Assembly: GCA_038503075.1 (NCBI GenBank)
Contig: JBCAML010000023.1
Location: forward strand, 62,001 to 126,000
Direction: 5' to 3'
Source of the DNA: Gyromitra esculenta
Taxonomy: Eukaryota > Ascomycota > Pezizomycetes > Pezizales > Discinaceae
Length of the DNA stretch: 64,000 nt
The stretch's first letter is position 1; each line of letters starts with the position of its first letter. Of this stretch, positions 23,216-34,701 are shown piece after piece. The notes below the pieces were generated by a model. It was given only the letters and a program-made list of their open reading frames with translations. It searched no databases and was not told where the DNA came from. The translations under genes were made by a program, and so were the position numbers.

Positions 23216-24140
23216 CGCTCCTGTGCATGTGCAAACGTCTGGACGCATTCTTCAAATATTTTGTGTCTGCATGCACCTAGCTACATCGACACGTCTCATA
23301 AATTGCTGGTATAGTGGTGTGGTGTGTCATTCATAGCCTAGTACGTTGCCTATATATCACGTTCGTAACTTTATCTGCGCCAAGTACGCCCATGCGACCA
23401 GTAGGTCCACATACTTGCTCTATCATTGGTTTTAATAGTACCTCCAGGACGTCCTGGTTCTCAGTACATTTGTGCGCCAAGTACACCCAATGCCCACCTC
23501 AACCCAATCCTCTAAGTCAGAGCTCTAGCCCTTAACTCAGTTCCTCGCTCACCATCACCATTACCTCGCCCTAGCTTTCCAAATTGCACTTCGCTTATAT
23601 GGTCCATGTATCCCGCCTCCTGCCGGTCTTCCGCTCTGGTCTACGCAAAGAGCTCTGCTAACAGTTGCTAGGAAGTATTCAGCCTCACTCCCAGGCGCCT
23701 ACTATATCGCCCGCTTCACAGCCTTAGAGATATCCACACATCCCACACTCGTGTGCAGGATCGACCACTCTAGGGATACTCCTAGCGACCCTCTTATTCT
23801 GCCTGTCCGGTTGCGATATTGGCTTCTATTTGAGCTTGCAAATTCCGCTTATTTAGCTGCGGAATCGACCCCCAAGCGACCCTCGCATACCCGCCGCTGG
23901 ATTGTAGGATCGGGCACTTTTTGACTCTCAAAACGAGCCTCATATACAGCTTTCGAAAGCGTTTGTTTAACTGCCAAATAGACCCCGTACCACGCTTATC
24001 TGACTACATGATTGACTAGAGCATCAACGGCAGGATCAAGCCCCTCGCGAGCCATATATACTACATCTTCGGGCGTTTGTTCCGCCGCTCTATTGACTAC
24101 CCTATTGACGCCCATATACCTACCGCTCAATAACGGGATT
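23216..24140 (-). repeat. Inverted diverged copy of the 2.1-3.1 kb minisatellite block
   Basis: On the minus strand this block shows GGGCGTACTTGGCGCA words (23.36-23.50 kb) and GTCGATCCTGC, GGGTCGCT and TATATGAG words (23.7-24.1 kb). These are the same vocabulary as 2100-3060, in inverted order and orientation. Highly diverged. Confidence 0.45.
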
Positions 24141-25129
24141 AACCTTCCACGCGAACCTCAATCCTACCAATTCGATTACAAGATCCACAGCAGAATCCAC
24201 ATCACTAGCGAACCCTTTGGAGCACCTGACCGACACCGCGAGGTGGATGGGAGAGCGAGTGGGGAAGCGAGAGCAGAAACGAGAGCAGAGAATCACTATA
24301 TCACTGACGGGGGTCACCTAAAAATGGGATGGGGAGGGGAAGTTGGCTAGCAGCAAGAAACGGGCGTCTCAATTCCCATACAATCCCACAGTACACCCAG
24401 TGACCGAAATGCACCGAATAAGAGCGAGACAAGATTCCGAGAAGGGGTTGCGGATGAAAAGTCCATGAGTGCTTCCGCCATGACCCAGAGCTATTGATAC
24501 ATGCTGCAGGCAAGAGATTTGGTGTTTCAAGGTTTACACTTGTAAACAGATACGATGGGCCGTCGATGGCGGAAGCACACGACTCGCAGTAGCTGATGAT
24601 CGGGAGGAGGAGAAAGCAATTTAAGCACGGGTTAGTCAATTGAATGACATAGGGATTTCACGAAAACCCTTCCATCTTTAAAACATGGCTGTTTCTATTA
24701 TCCAACAAACACCATTACAATCAGGGTCCAGTATCCAGAAGGGCAATCATGCTGCCACTAACTTCCTTGGTAGGAATCCTAATATTTCATATTGATACTC
24801 GGCATCTTTGGCAGTGAACATGCTGCTACTGGAAACTATAGAACGATATATCTATTCTGTAATCAACTGTGGGAGGTATGTAGATAGGAAAAGTTATGCT
24901 ATTGGTCAAGCCAAGCAAGCGAAACTTTGTCGCGATGAGTACGAAGCAACTCACGTATCCAACAGCTAAGAAACTGAGAGTGGGTGCCAGTACTGGGGCG
25001 CATCTCTACTCGAGGAGGTGTTATACCGGCATATATGATCTACAAAAGAAGAGCGCATGTAATGGAAAATCGGGATCATCAAGAACGGAAAGATGCTACA
25101 TTTGGTCTCTTTGATACGGGATGGAGCGA
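24141..25129. other. Gene-poor stretch
   Basis: No supported gene. The short open frames at 24012-24350 and 24896-25199 have no domain and partly overlap repeats. Confidence 0.35.
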
Positions 25130-26140
25130 CCACATTAGGAAAAGCAAATTGCGCCTAAACAAATATCGGCGCCATGGAGGGCGACATCCCGCCCAATGAG
25201 TTTCACGTCACCCCGCGCTGCCTGGGTGCTTCTGGGTGCTTCCCCCACTCCCTCAAGGTCGCTCACAGGCTTTGCTTTCGACTTCGCTCTCCTGTCAACT
25301 TTGTTTGCTCTCCTTATTCCTCCTCCAGGTGACCTTCGCAACCATATCCCTAAGGAATTGGAGTATTGCTTTTTTGACCGCAAAAAATGCCAAGGCGAAA
25401 CCCTGACCCTAAACACTAGCGGAAACAGTAAAGTTTGAACCTTAACCCGCGGATACCCTACCTGCGCAGAGTTACCCTACTGTCCGCGGCGGCGTTGCTG
25501 CGATGACATTGCAATCCCCGCCTATCCGTCCCTCATTTCACCCTTCCTTCCATATCCACGCTCTCCCTCTCATTCGCTCCATTGTTTACACTCTCTCCAC
25601 TATTAGTGACCATTGCTTATATTGTATACTTTTTAGTAATCAATGCCTTCCTTCGGCTCCAGTGTTTTTGTTTGATTCCTCAGCGATCTCCAGCTGCTAA
25701 CTGCTTACTTTCCCGCCTGCTCCCTGCTCGCTTGGGTGCTTGATTTTCTTCCCCCTTTCCTTGCTGCATCGGAGTCTGTCCCCTAGCTGCTATAGAGCTT
25801 GTTTGGTACCTGTTTCTTATTGTCAATATATGTAAATATAATGAGAGTTATATCGATCAATGGACCAACGCACATGCGAGTGCAATAGCCCGAAAATTGG
25901 AAGAAAGTGAACTCAAGGCTAGCTACTAAGCGCCGCAAGCTTCGGGGGTCTCTGCCCCGTTCGCAAAAGCCCGCACACAACCTCCAGGCGGGACTCCCCC
26001 CGAGGTTTCGCTGAAAGGCGAGATTCCTGCGAGACCTGCGAAAAGTCTCCCGCAGAGGAGCCGGCCTACAAGAGGTTAGTGCCCTGAGAGGAAGGCTAGC
26101 TAGAGTACGAAAGGGAGGGCTATATCTTCCTAGCTGCATC
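25130..26140 (+). repeat. Long dispersed repeat, copy 1
   Basis: About 1 kb that matches 31630-32830 in the same orientation and order. Shared landmarks are a GAGTTTCACGTC/GAGCTGCACGTC start, a CTCCAGGTGA segment near 25325, TTACCCTACTG near 25470, GGTACCTGTTTCTT near 25805 and an AAGCCCGC block near 25965. It leads directly into the Fot1/pogo remnant, so it may be part of that element. No intact frame. Confidence 0.55.
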
Positions 26141-26169
26141 CTGCACTGGGTGAACGGGGCATCAACTGC

Positions 26170-26980
26170 TTTTTTTGCTGATGGACAAACATGTGTTATG
26201 TGGCTGGCTACACACTTCGCCAGCGATGTCTGCACTACCACACATTCAAAAGAACAGCGCTTGCTAATTATCAATGGCCATTCATCTCATCACCCATGGA
26301 AATTTGTAGGGTATTACCTGAATCACTGCATCCTTCTATTTTGCGTCCATCACATCCAGCGCATCAACTGCAACCCGGGCCGTTAGATGTTGGATTTTTC
26401 TCTCTGCTCAAGCAGTACTATTCCAATTTGGTTGATCTCTAGACTCGAACTCATCACAATCAATGGTTTAACAAAGACGCCATTTTCCCGCATCCTATGA
26501 AGGCCTGAAGGTTAGTTTTTACCGAACGGCACATCAAATCTGCCTCAGCTTCAAACGGCCTTTCCTCTCAAGTTCTGGATATCCTACAACACCTCTCTAC
26601 CGCTCCTACATCTTGACAGGAAATAGCGTCTCCAGCTACAGCATGCAAGGTCCAACAGTTGAGAGCTTGCCGCAATGTCTGGCTGCTGAGGCAGAGTCAG
26701 ACGAATATGCTATTAATTAGCAACTGCAGCAAGCACGGCGTTTCCACAGAGGGCAGGTGCGCGTGAGGCTATTCAGGACTTACCACTGCTCAAAAGAAAA
26801 GCAAGTGCCATCAATCTAACAGATTTGGGCCGGTTGCGCAAGTTGTATCAAGAGCAAGAAAAGAAGAAAGCTGAAACATCAGCAAATCGCAGGGCATCGA
26901 AGGCACGCAAAACTCCCAACATCGTCACTCACGGTATCAAAGGTATCCACACCGAGCAGTCTACAAGTCTATATTGGTAG
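26170..26980 (+). pseudogene. Fot1/pogo-like DDE transposase remnant
   Basis: Conceptual reading across two frames gives the typical C-terminal half of a Fot1/pogo transposase. It reads LLIINGHSSHHPWKF (second catalytic Asp replaced by Asn), a stretch equivalent to LNH-I-PF--PPH, then LQPGPLDVGFFSLLKQYYS. A charged tail around 26800-26900 (KRKASAINLTDLGRLRKLY) fits the same family. Several stops and frameshifts are present and the N-terminal half is not recognisable, so it is dead. The family cuts and pastes at TA sites. Confidence 0.7.
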
Positions 26981-27449
26981 TCATAAACAACAAGTCATCA
27001 TATAACGTTAACGAAGGTCCTCCTGCTTCGATATGAAGTAACACGACACCTTGAACGCGCCCAGGGGGTTGGACCTGGATACCTTGCATGCTCTCGATAA
27101 CTACAGCGAGAGATTACCCCCTGATCTGAATGAATTTACCACAACCAGTATTTGCTTATTTCTCCACTTTCTTGTGATAGGTACTTTCCTGCATAGGCGT
27201 CACTATGGGTGGGATCAAATCTATGTGTCTAGGAGCGTTCTGGTGGAATGGAAATACCAGAACCCTGGACACCGGCGCTTTCTCTGTCACTTATTTTTGT
27301 CTACTATCTAGAAGTCTTACATCTATTAGTGGTTCTTGCAAAGCTATCTCTAGCGAAATCCATTTGTTGTTAAGTCCACAGCTGTTTTTCAATCACCTAG
27401 CCTGCTTCAGGCCGTGGCTAGCGTGCCCACGGTGTTCTGTGTCTGGGTA

Positions 27450-27605
27450 CAGGGACCTATGGGCGGACGGCGGTTATGGTCTGATGGCGGACAGGTTCAT
27501 CTCCTGACTTTGCGCGTCCAGATAAGGTATCTATGCTACCAAATACAGTAACTTGAGACCCTGTCCGTCATCTGACCGTAACCGCCGTCCGCCCATAAGT
27601 CCCTG
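27450..27605. mobile_element. MITE, 156 bp, TA-flanked, about 46-bp TIRs
   Basis: It starts CAGGGACCTATGGGCGGAC; the right end is the reverse complement of CAGGGACTTATGGGCGGAC. The arms agree over about 46 bp with four mismatches. TA sits at 27448-27449 and 27606-27607. Length, ends and TA duplication fit a Tc1/mariner-type non-autonomous element. Confidence 0.8.
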
Positions 27606-27607
27606 TA

Positions 27608-28280
27608 ATTCACGTTTTCTTCTGTATCACTACGAGAATCATCCTGGCTGAAGTGACCTTCGTCGTTCTTGTCCTCTTTAACCTTGGAGTGTTCGGGTGG
27701 CCGGGACAATGAATCAACGTGAAAAATATCCACTAAGTCTCATAATATCCTCTGTAGCCAGCTAAATTTCAGTTACTTTGAGTACTCGCACGCGACTATA
27801 TTCCGAATACCATGGCGTTTGCGCAGATAGAATTTGAACACAGCGTAGCGCAATATCCCAACTGTGGTAGGACTTGAAAAACACCACACCAACGTTCAAA
27901 CTCTCTGGGTAACGTAGGCAGCGACAATTCAAGTTAGGAGAAATAGCAGTCAAAGGGGAAATTCTTCGTGTAGTGGAGGTAGTGAAAATGATGGCCGAGA
28001 CTGACTGGATGCCGCGAGTCTCGCGATTCGAAAATGAGAGAGCAGCATATTCTGCCTACAAGTGTAGCGGTATTGAAGCCCGGGTAACTGGGCAAGATAA
28101 ATTCATTTGTCGATTTGATGATGTACCTTTCTGGACAGACCACCACGGTGACCAAGTGATGGTGAACTGAGGTGGTATGGCAAGTCTCTAGACCTAATTG
28201 AGAATTGACCACCTGAGCCCAAAATAACATCAATTTTATTTGGGTGATTTTAGAATACTGAACCTCGCTGAGAAAAAGCA
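27608..28280. other. Intergenic, nothing recognised
   Basis: Short open frames only (for example 27973-28170 plus), with no domain. Confidence 0.35.
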
Positions 28281-28284
28281 AGAA

Positions 28285-28600
28285 ATATACTGAGAGCTAG
28301 TGCGAGCATGCTGAAATAAGCTGAGAGTGAATCGGCGCTTGCGGCCGCTGTAGGCATGCTAGAATCGGCTGATAATGGTTGGGGGTGCTTGGAACAGGTG
28401 TACGGACACTGGGAACTGCCGAACACGACGAGAGGCGTTGGGAACCGTTGCTAGCATACTAAAAACGATAGGTAATGGTGGAGAGAGCTGTGAACTACTG
28501 CGAACATGTTGAGGATAGCTGAGAGCTAGAGAGTAGTAGTTGGACGAGTGGGAACAGGGGAAAAGATGTTGGAGACTGCATATACTGGTATTGCTGAGGA
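28285..28600. repeat. Very degenerate short repeat (GCTGAGAACTG-like)
   Basis: Words such as CTGAGAGCTA, CATGCTGA, GGGAAC and GAACATG recur at about 10-35 bp spacing with high divergence. This could be an old minisatellite or biased sequence. Confidence 0.25.
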
Positions 28601-28727
28601 TGACATGCTGGAGCATTTTTCTCAGTGCGTTAATGAACGTGCGTTATCTGCTAAATTAAGTGGTCGGTAGTTAAATCATTAGGACAGACTCTGAGTAGGA
28701 GGAGGTTGCGATATTTACGTCTTGAAC

Positions 28728-29045
28728 TCAGAGCTGCGATGCATGCGAGAAATGAACCTGCATTGTATAAGATTTAAACTGCTGAAGCTTAGTGTCCTCA
28801 ATAGCATTTGGCTGAAATGGATAGGAAGAAGGGTCCAAGAGTGCTGATCTGATCGCTTTCGCGGATCTGGTACGCTTCCTAGATCCTCTTTTTCTTTCAT
28901 CCGTTTGTTCAAGTTTCAATCTTCGCTCAGTGAGACCACTTTCCCGATCTAGGATTTCTGCGCAGGTTGTTTCACTTTGTTTTCCCTTACTTTCGGATCC
29001 AGCAACATATATTTTGTCGGTCGCCGTCTCTTGAGCTTCCTTCAA
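28728..29045 (-). CDS. Hypothetical coding-like frame (possible exon)
   Basis: The minus-strand frame is highly charged (GLTERRLKLEQTDERKRGSRK) and then reads SALLDPSSYPFQPNAIED. Its composition looks like real coding sequence, but there is no domain, no clear ATG context and no neighbouring exon that I can join. Confidence 0.2.
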   Translation of the reverse strand: MKEAQETATDKIYVAGSESKGKQSETTCAEILDRESGLTERRLKLEQTDERKRGSRKRTRSAKAIRSALLDPSSYPFQPNAIEDTKLQQFKSYTMQVHFSHASQL

Positions 29046-31629
29046 GCTTCTTCACACAACTGAGCATCACAAGATCCACAACATTCAGCCACAACCTCAT
29101 GAAATATCAAGCGTTTGCAACCGCTTCTCTATGTAGAAGACACTGCCGATAACGTGCAAGTGTGGAGTAGACCCATGCCTCCATCTCATTCGACAGGCCT
29201 GCATAAAATCCATGAATTCAGTTTAAAGATCACCAGTTGTTGTAGCAGTGAAAGATAAAAGTTGTAAGTATATTAGAGAGTTTAGAGCCCCGCGAGATAG
29301 CCCTAGCGATTCTCGAGGCAGAGCCTCTAGTTCTTCGTTGTTACTTGTTCCTGATTGAGATAGAATTTACTGCATATTTATTGGTTTTTCAAAGGTTTTG
29401 TAGTTTTTGATAGTGGCACGGGATAGAGGCCTGAATTTCTCCAACATGCAACGGCGCTAGCCTTTACGCAAGCTCCGTGTCTGCTCCCCAGGGTAACTTT
29501 AGGAATCGAGGTTTCGACTATTGGGCGATAGCGATTGATTGAATTCGTGTGCTCTGTATTCAGCGAACTTAATACGCTTGTATAGAGTGGCTAGAATCTG
29601 TGTTACGTACGCGAAGGAAGGTGGAAGACTACAACACTATGGTCGGTGCAAAATTCGCTAATTTTCGATGATCATGAAGCACGATTTTCCAATCCATCAA
29701 GTTCTAGCAGCCGAGAGGTCAGAATATCAGTTAGGGTACGGAATTGGGTGGCGAAGCAGAGGACATATCCAGATTCAGCAAACGAAAAGCAGACTTCATA
29801 GTCAGCATCCGGTGTTTAGGGGTGGTTGAGTGACGCGGGGTAGACAGGAGCTCAAGAGCAAGTAGTTTCCCACGAAGATTCAAGACTCGATCAAAGATGT
29901 CCCGAAGCTTAGCGGCGATAGCGCTATACAAAGTGTCTAAAATCGCGGTCAGGCCCAGTTTTCGATAGCCAGTGGTGACAGCATTATGTAGGGCAGGAAA
30001 GAGCCGCTATCGAAAGCTAGAAATGGGTAGTTAGCGGATGTGAAATAGAGCTAGTGATGTGGAGGATCAGAATTTACAAAGAGCAGATGGGTTTGCAGAC
30101 AGTTGATGATGGGATAACACAGGAGGAGACCTCAAGGACAGTGGATATTGCACCAACTACCTTCAAACACAGTGTACGAAGGCAATCATAGGAAGAAGCG
30201 CATCTTCAGACGTAGATAATGGCTGAATAGGAGAAAATTTGAGTAGATCAATGTTATCTTCTAGAGTGATGCGATTCCCCTACAGCTTGAAGAGTGCAAT
30301 AGCTGGCTCAAATATGCCCAGAAATAAATCTTAAAACAATTTTAGGCAAAAAATTTGGTATCTGCAGTATTCTATCGACTTCATCCAGATGTGTCATAGG
30401 TCTGTAAAAGCATATAGAATGGATCTGGACTGCATAAAGTAATAATAGGCTGATTTAAGGGCGTTTTTTGCAGCGGTAGGTTTCAGAGGCCAGTTTCTGG
30501 GGGTGAGCTAAAGTGACCGTTAGCTAAGAGGAGTAGTACGGATGAAGGAAATAGCGTCCCATAATACACATAACATCGATGAGGTAGGATTTTGATGGGA
30601 TGTTCATTTTTTAGAAAGTTGTTGGAGGTGTTAGAAACTCGAGAATAGATGGAAGACTATTCCAAAATTAGTGTTGATTAGTACCTATTAGAAGAGTTAT
30701 GGGTTGGATACTTTACCGGAGAGCACCCTATCCTTGGTACCTGGTTTTCACGGCATTTTTGGGCGTAACTAGCATAGAGGTTTTCAAGGCCAATTGGATA
30801 GATTCCACGGTCTCAGAGACACAATGTTGTGCTCTAAATATAGAAACTGAATTATAATATGACAATGATGATGTCTCCAAGCTCCGGCACCGTCAGTTGT
30901 CTTTATATCTCCATAGCTGACGTCATCTTTTCGTTCAGCCATCTTTTCGTCCCGTGACACCTGCACTTGAAGAAGCGGAGATCTGGGCCCAATCGTAACG
31001 AGTCGGAGGGACAAACTCTTTATATACTTTGGTAGGCAATCACGCTGTAGCTCGCAATAAGGCCTAGTTTAGCCCCCACCTTGAATGTTGGCGAAATGAT
31101 GAGAGAAATTGTGGCTGCGATAGGTGGAATATGGCAGACGGATCTAGCCTCGACCCGGTGATTATTTGCAAATCGGAAAAATTAATCGCTAAATGGGTTC
31201 ACTGGATGTATAAATGCTCTGAGAGAGGGGTGGTATTATGCTTTTAATCCTAAGCCGGCTTTTTCCAGAAGTCGTTTGTATCGAATGGATCGTAGAAACT
31301 GAATTTCGCTCCAAAAGCGTGCAGATTTCAAATGCCAACGAGACAATTTCTTCTAATTCAGTGATTATCGCACTATTCTCCTACACGCTACATAAGACTA
31401 TAGTCTTCCTTAATCAATGTTTCTAATATGTTTAACCTTGAGTTTTTGTGAGTTTTTGTGGGTATAACGTATTTGACGGTGAAACCACCCATGACCGGGA
31501 TTCCGATCGCTCTCCGCCCGCAGTACAGGGGGGTATAGGGAGGAATCCACATACAACTCACATAATAACGGATCACTTGAAAGCGAGGGAAATAGAGAAG
31601 CGGGAGGAACATATTGAAATGGCAGCCGC
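29046..31629. other. Gene-poor AT-rich stretch
   Basis: A short coding-like minus frame at 29731-29931 (AIAAKLRDIFDRVLNLRGK) is the only hint of an exon; its flanks carry stops. No repeats or RNA genes recognised. Confidence 0.35.
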
Positions 31630-32830
31630 AGTAAAAACAAAATCGTACCCGTCACAAACAGGCGCCTCAAATGGCGATATTCCCCTTAATGAGCTGCACG
31701 TCGCCCCATGCCGCCACTCCTGGTCGCCCGTAAGCTTGGCTTTCCACTTCGCTCGCCTATAAACTGTGCTTTCTTCTGTGCTGCTCCAGGTGATCTGCGA
31801 CAATCTAGCCATGCGGATTTAGAGATCTCTCTATCGAATTCACGAAAAATGCTGAGCCAGAACTCAGACCGTAGGAACTTAAACAATTCACGCAAGGGCA
31901 ACAAAGCAAGAGTCCTGATCCACGGTTACCCTACTGCCCGAGGCGGCATTGCCGCGATATCACCGCAATCTCCCCTCTTCCGTCCCCCATATACCCTGGT
32001 CTATGCCCGATTTTCGCAACCTTTTGGCGTGGAGACGCCGTGAGATCAGCCACACACCTGAACCTAGTTGCGCTAGTAAAGAGAACGCTATCACAATACC
32101 TTCGTTCTTCTTTTTACCCAGTCAGCTTAGGTTGCACGTTGGGCCCCGGACCTGAATCCAGACGAAGGGATCTCTCTCTCCCCCTCTTCCACCCTTCCTC
32201 CCATATCTACGCTTACCCCCCCCCACATTCCCTTCATTTCTACCTCTCTTCCTCCACAGACGACTGCTGCTACCATTGTGTGTTTCTAGTACCCAGAGTT
32301 TTCCTACAGCTATTGCTTGCTTTCGGCCCCTCTCCAGCGACCCCCGGAGCTTTCCAGCCTGTATCGGCACGTGTTACCTACTACCATTAATGCCTTTCCC
32401 CTAGGTCTTTCCTCTCTGCTCAGGAGCTTGTTCCTTAGCTGCTCCAATGCACGTTCGGTACCTGTTTCTTGCCTGTGCCCAATAGTAAATGTAGTATATA
32501 GAACGAGAGCTAGAGCTGCATAAATAAGTCGACTAGTACCCATGAGAGCGCAAACGCATGAAAGCCCGCAGGAAGTGAACGTAGCCCAACTACAACCGCC
32601 ACCAGCTTTAGGAGTTTCCGCCCGGTCACAAGAGCCAACACAACCTCGAGACCGAGGAGCCCAACCCCAGAGGCTTCGCCCAAAAGCACGGTTTCCACAA
32701 GGCTCATGTAAGATATTGCCTAGAGAAGCCGACCCGCTAGAGTTCGCCGTCTGGAGAGGAGAAGAAGGCTAGAGACTGTGCGGATGGGAGGGCTATTCTG
32801 CCTCAATCTCCCTAGCCGCCGATCGCATTT
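31630..32830 (+). repeat. Long dispersed repeat, copy 2
   Basis: Second copy of the 25130-26140 repeat, with the same order of landmarks and an insertion near 32000-32150. No transposase remnant follows it here. Confidence 0.55.
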
Positions 32831-34420
32831 TTTTACTAATGTGGCAGGTCGGTTTCTCGGTCGCTATATTTCACCTGCTTCATGGCAGTACCAATTGTGC
32901 TTTAGGGCGAAACTTTAGAGCGCTCCCCTTCAGGGATGTATTGTATCGGCTTTGGTAGCTTGCTCAGAGTCCGCAGAAAGCTTGGGAAGGTGGTACCTGC
33001 TTGATCTTGAGCTCGCTTCAGGCTTCATGTGCATTTTTGTTTGAATAGGTATGGCACTATTGAACATATCACTCTAGTACGGTACACAAATATCGTCTGT
33101 TATATCGTCTGTTCGGGGGGGGCAGGCTGGAAAGGCGAACAGGAAAATGAACTGGGGGCAGGCTGGAAATCGTCACTGTAGAGATCAGGAGAGTGAGCAG
33201 GAAAGCAGGTAAGAAAGCTGACCTAACGATAGTGAAGGGGGGGACATCAAAGCACGTGAATATCATGTGGGAGGGACTAAAAGCGTGGTTTGAAGCCAAA
33301 GACTTTTGGTACAAAAATAATACAAGGCTAGCATTACCCATACGTGGAAAGTAAGATGTGAGGCATGGAAAGAACGAGGGAGGTGGTGGTGTATATATGA
33401 ACGGAAGAGTAGAAGGGAAAGCGGACGGTGAAAATGAGAGACAGAAGAGGGGAGATTGTAGTGTCATTAAGGCCATTCCGTTGAGGAAAGCAGGGAAACT
33501 CCTCCGCGGGTTGGGTTTTGTGAGAATTTTCTAGGTCCCTAGGGTCAGGGTTTTAACATGGCATTTTACGGCCAGTCAACAAGAAATAAATTGCGAAGCC
33601 CCCAGGTCTATAGCAGCGCTGCGAAACTGGAGGTATGAGCGTGAATCAAAGTCTACAGGTGGGAAAGGGTTGGAGCAAAGCCGCCTGGCACAGGAGATCT
33701 AAAGCAAAGCCCCGGGCAGCCTGTAGCAGGCAGGGGGGTCACCTAGGAATGACGGGGTAGCATCAGATTCATTGGTGAAATGTAGCCTCTCTAAAAGCCA
33801 AGCTGTGTTGGGGCAGGAATTATTTTTTGTGGCTGATGTAGATACTATAGTTTCTACTATATTAAAGCAATACCATATTCCTTGACTGATACACAAACCG
33901 CTACAAGGATTAGAATGCAACTAGACCCACATCCACCCACTACTTCATGAGCAATACGGTATTTGAAATAACTTGGATAATATATTTCGTTAAGAGTCAT
34001 ACCATTTCCCTTGATCTTTTTACCTCCAGTCTAGTACAGGGAGTGGGTGAGAAACAATCCCCAGAACCTGGAAAGCGTGACCAAGTTTCGATATCTATCT
34101 TTTCAGAGATTTCACACTTGAGGGGACAAACCCCTAGCCTCGCTCGTAATCAAAATATTATTGTTCTATTTTAGTACATTAAGGCCAACACGTGATAATA
34201 ATTTTGTCCCACAATCGGGAGCCGAGGCAAGTTATCCCATGACATACTACTGGAGAACGCACAGCGTAAATGATGCAACCCTAGCAGCATTCGTGGTGGA
34301 GAAATACTGTCTATAAGTTACGTCGAGAGAAACTGAGCCCCGAAGTGGTCAAAGGGAGCCGCATTGGGAACCCCTGTTTTCTTTCATAATCGAGGTCGCA
34401 AATTTAGTTTTGACCAAGAC
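32831..34420. other. Gene-poor stretch
   Basis: It contains an AGCAGGAAA-type repeat patch at 33110-33210 and otherwise nothing recognisable. Short frames have no domains. Confidence 0.35.
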
Positions 34421-34425
34421 ATAAC

Positions 34426-34530
34426 TTCACCAACGAGTCCACCATCTTCACCAACAGGTCTTTCAACCTTCACCAACGGTTCTTCTCCCTTCACCGACAA
34501 GTCCCTCCCTCAACACCGACATGTCCCTCC
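34426..34530 (+). repeat. Five 21-22 bp phased repeats upstream of the recombinase gene
   Basis: TTCACCAAC/TTCACCGAC occurs at 34426, 34447, 34469 and 34490, and a fifth weaker copy (ACACCGAC) at about 34513. The spacing alternates 21, 22, 21 and about 22 bp, that is two helical turns, and is not a multiple of three throughout, so it is not a coding repeat. It ends about 170 bp before the DUF3435 start codon. Confidence 0.7.
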
Positions 34531-34701
34531 CTTGCCATCGGTGTATCTCTTTCCCCTTCACTAAAAAAATCACCCGATTAATATGTATCATCCTACGGAT
34601 ATGTACCCGCTGAAGAGCTGTCTTTTCGCTGCCTTCAACCTACGAAGTAATCAAGCTCTTTCTTCTAAATTGCACTTCGCTCTATCATCTAAATATTCAA
34701 C

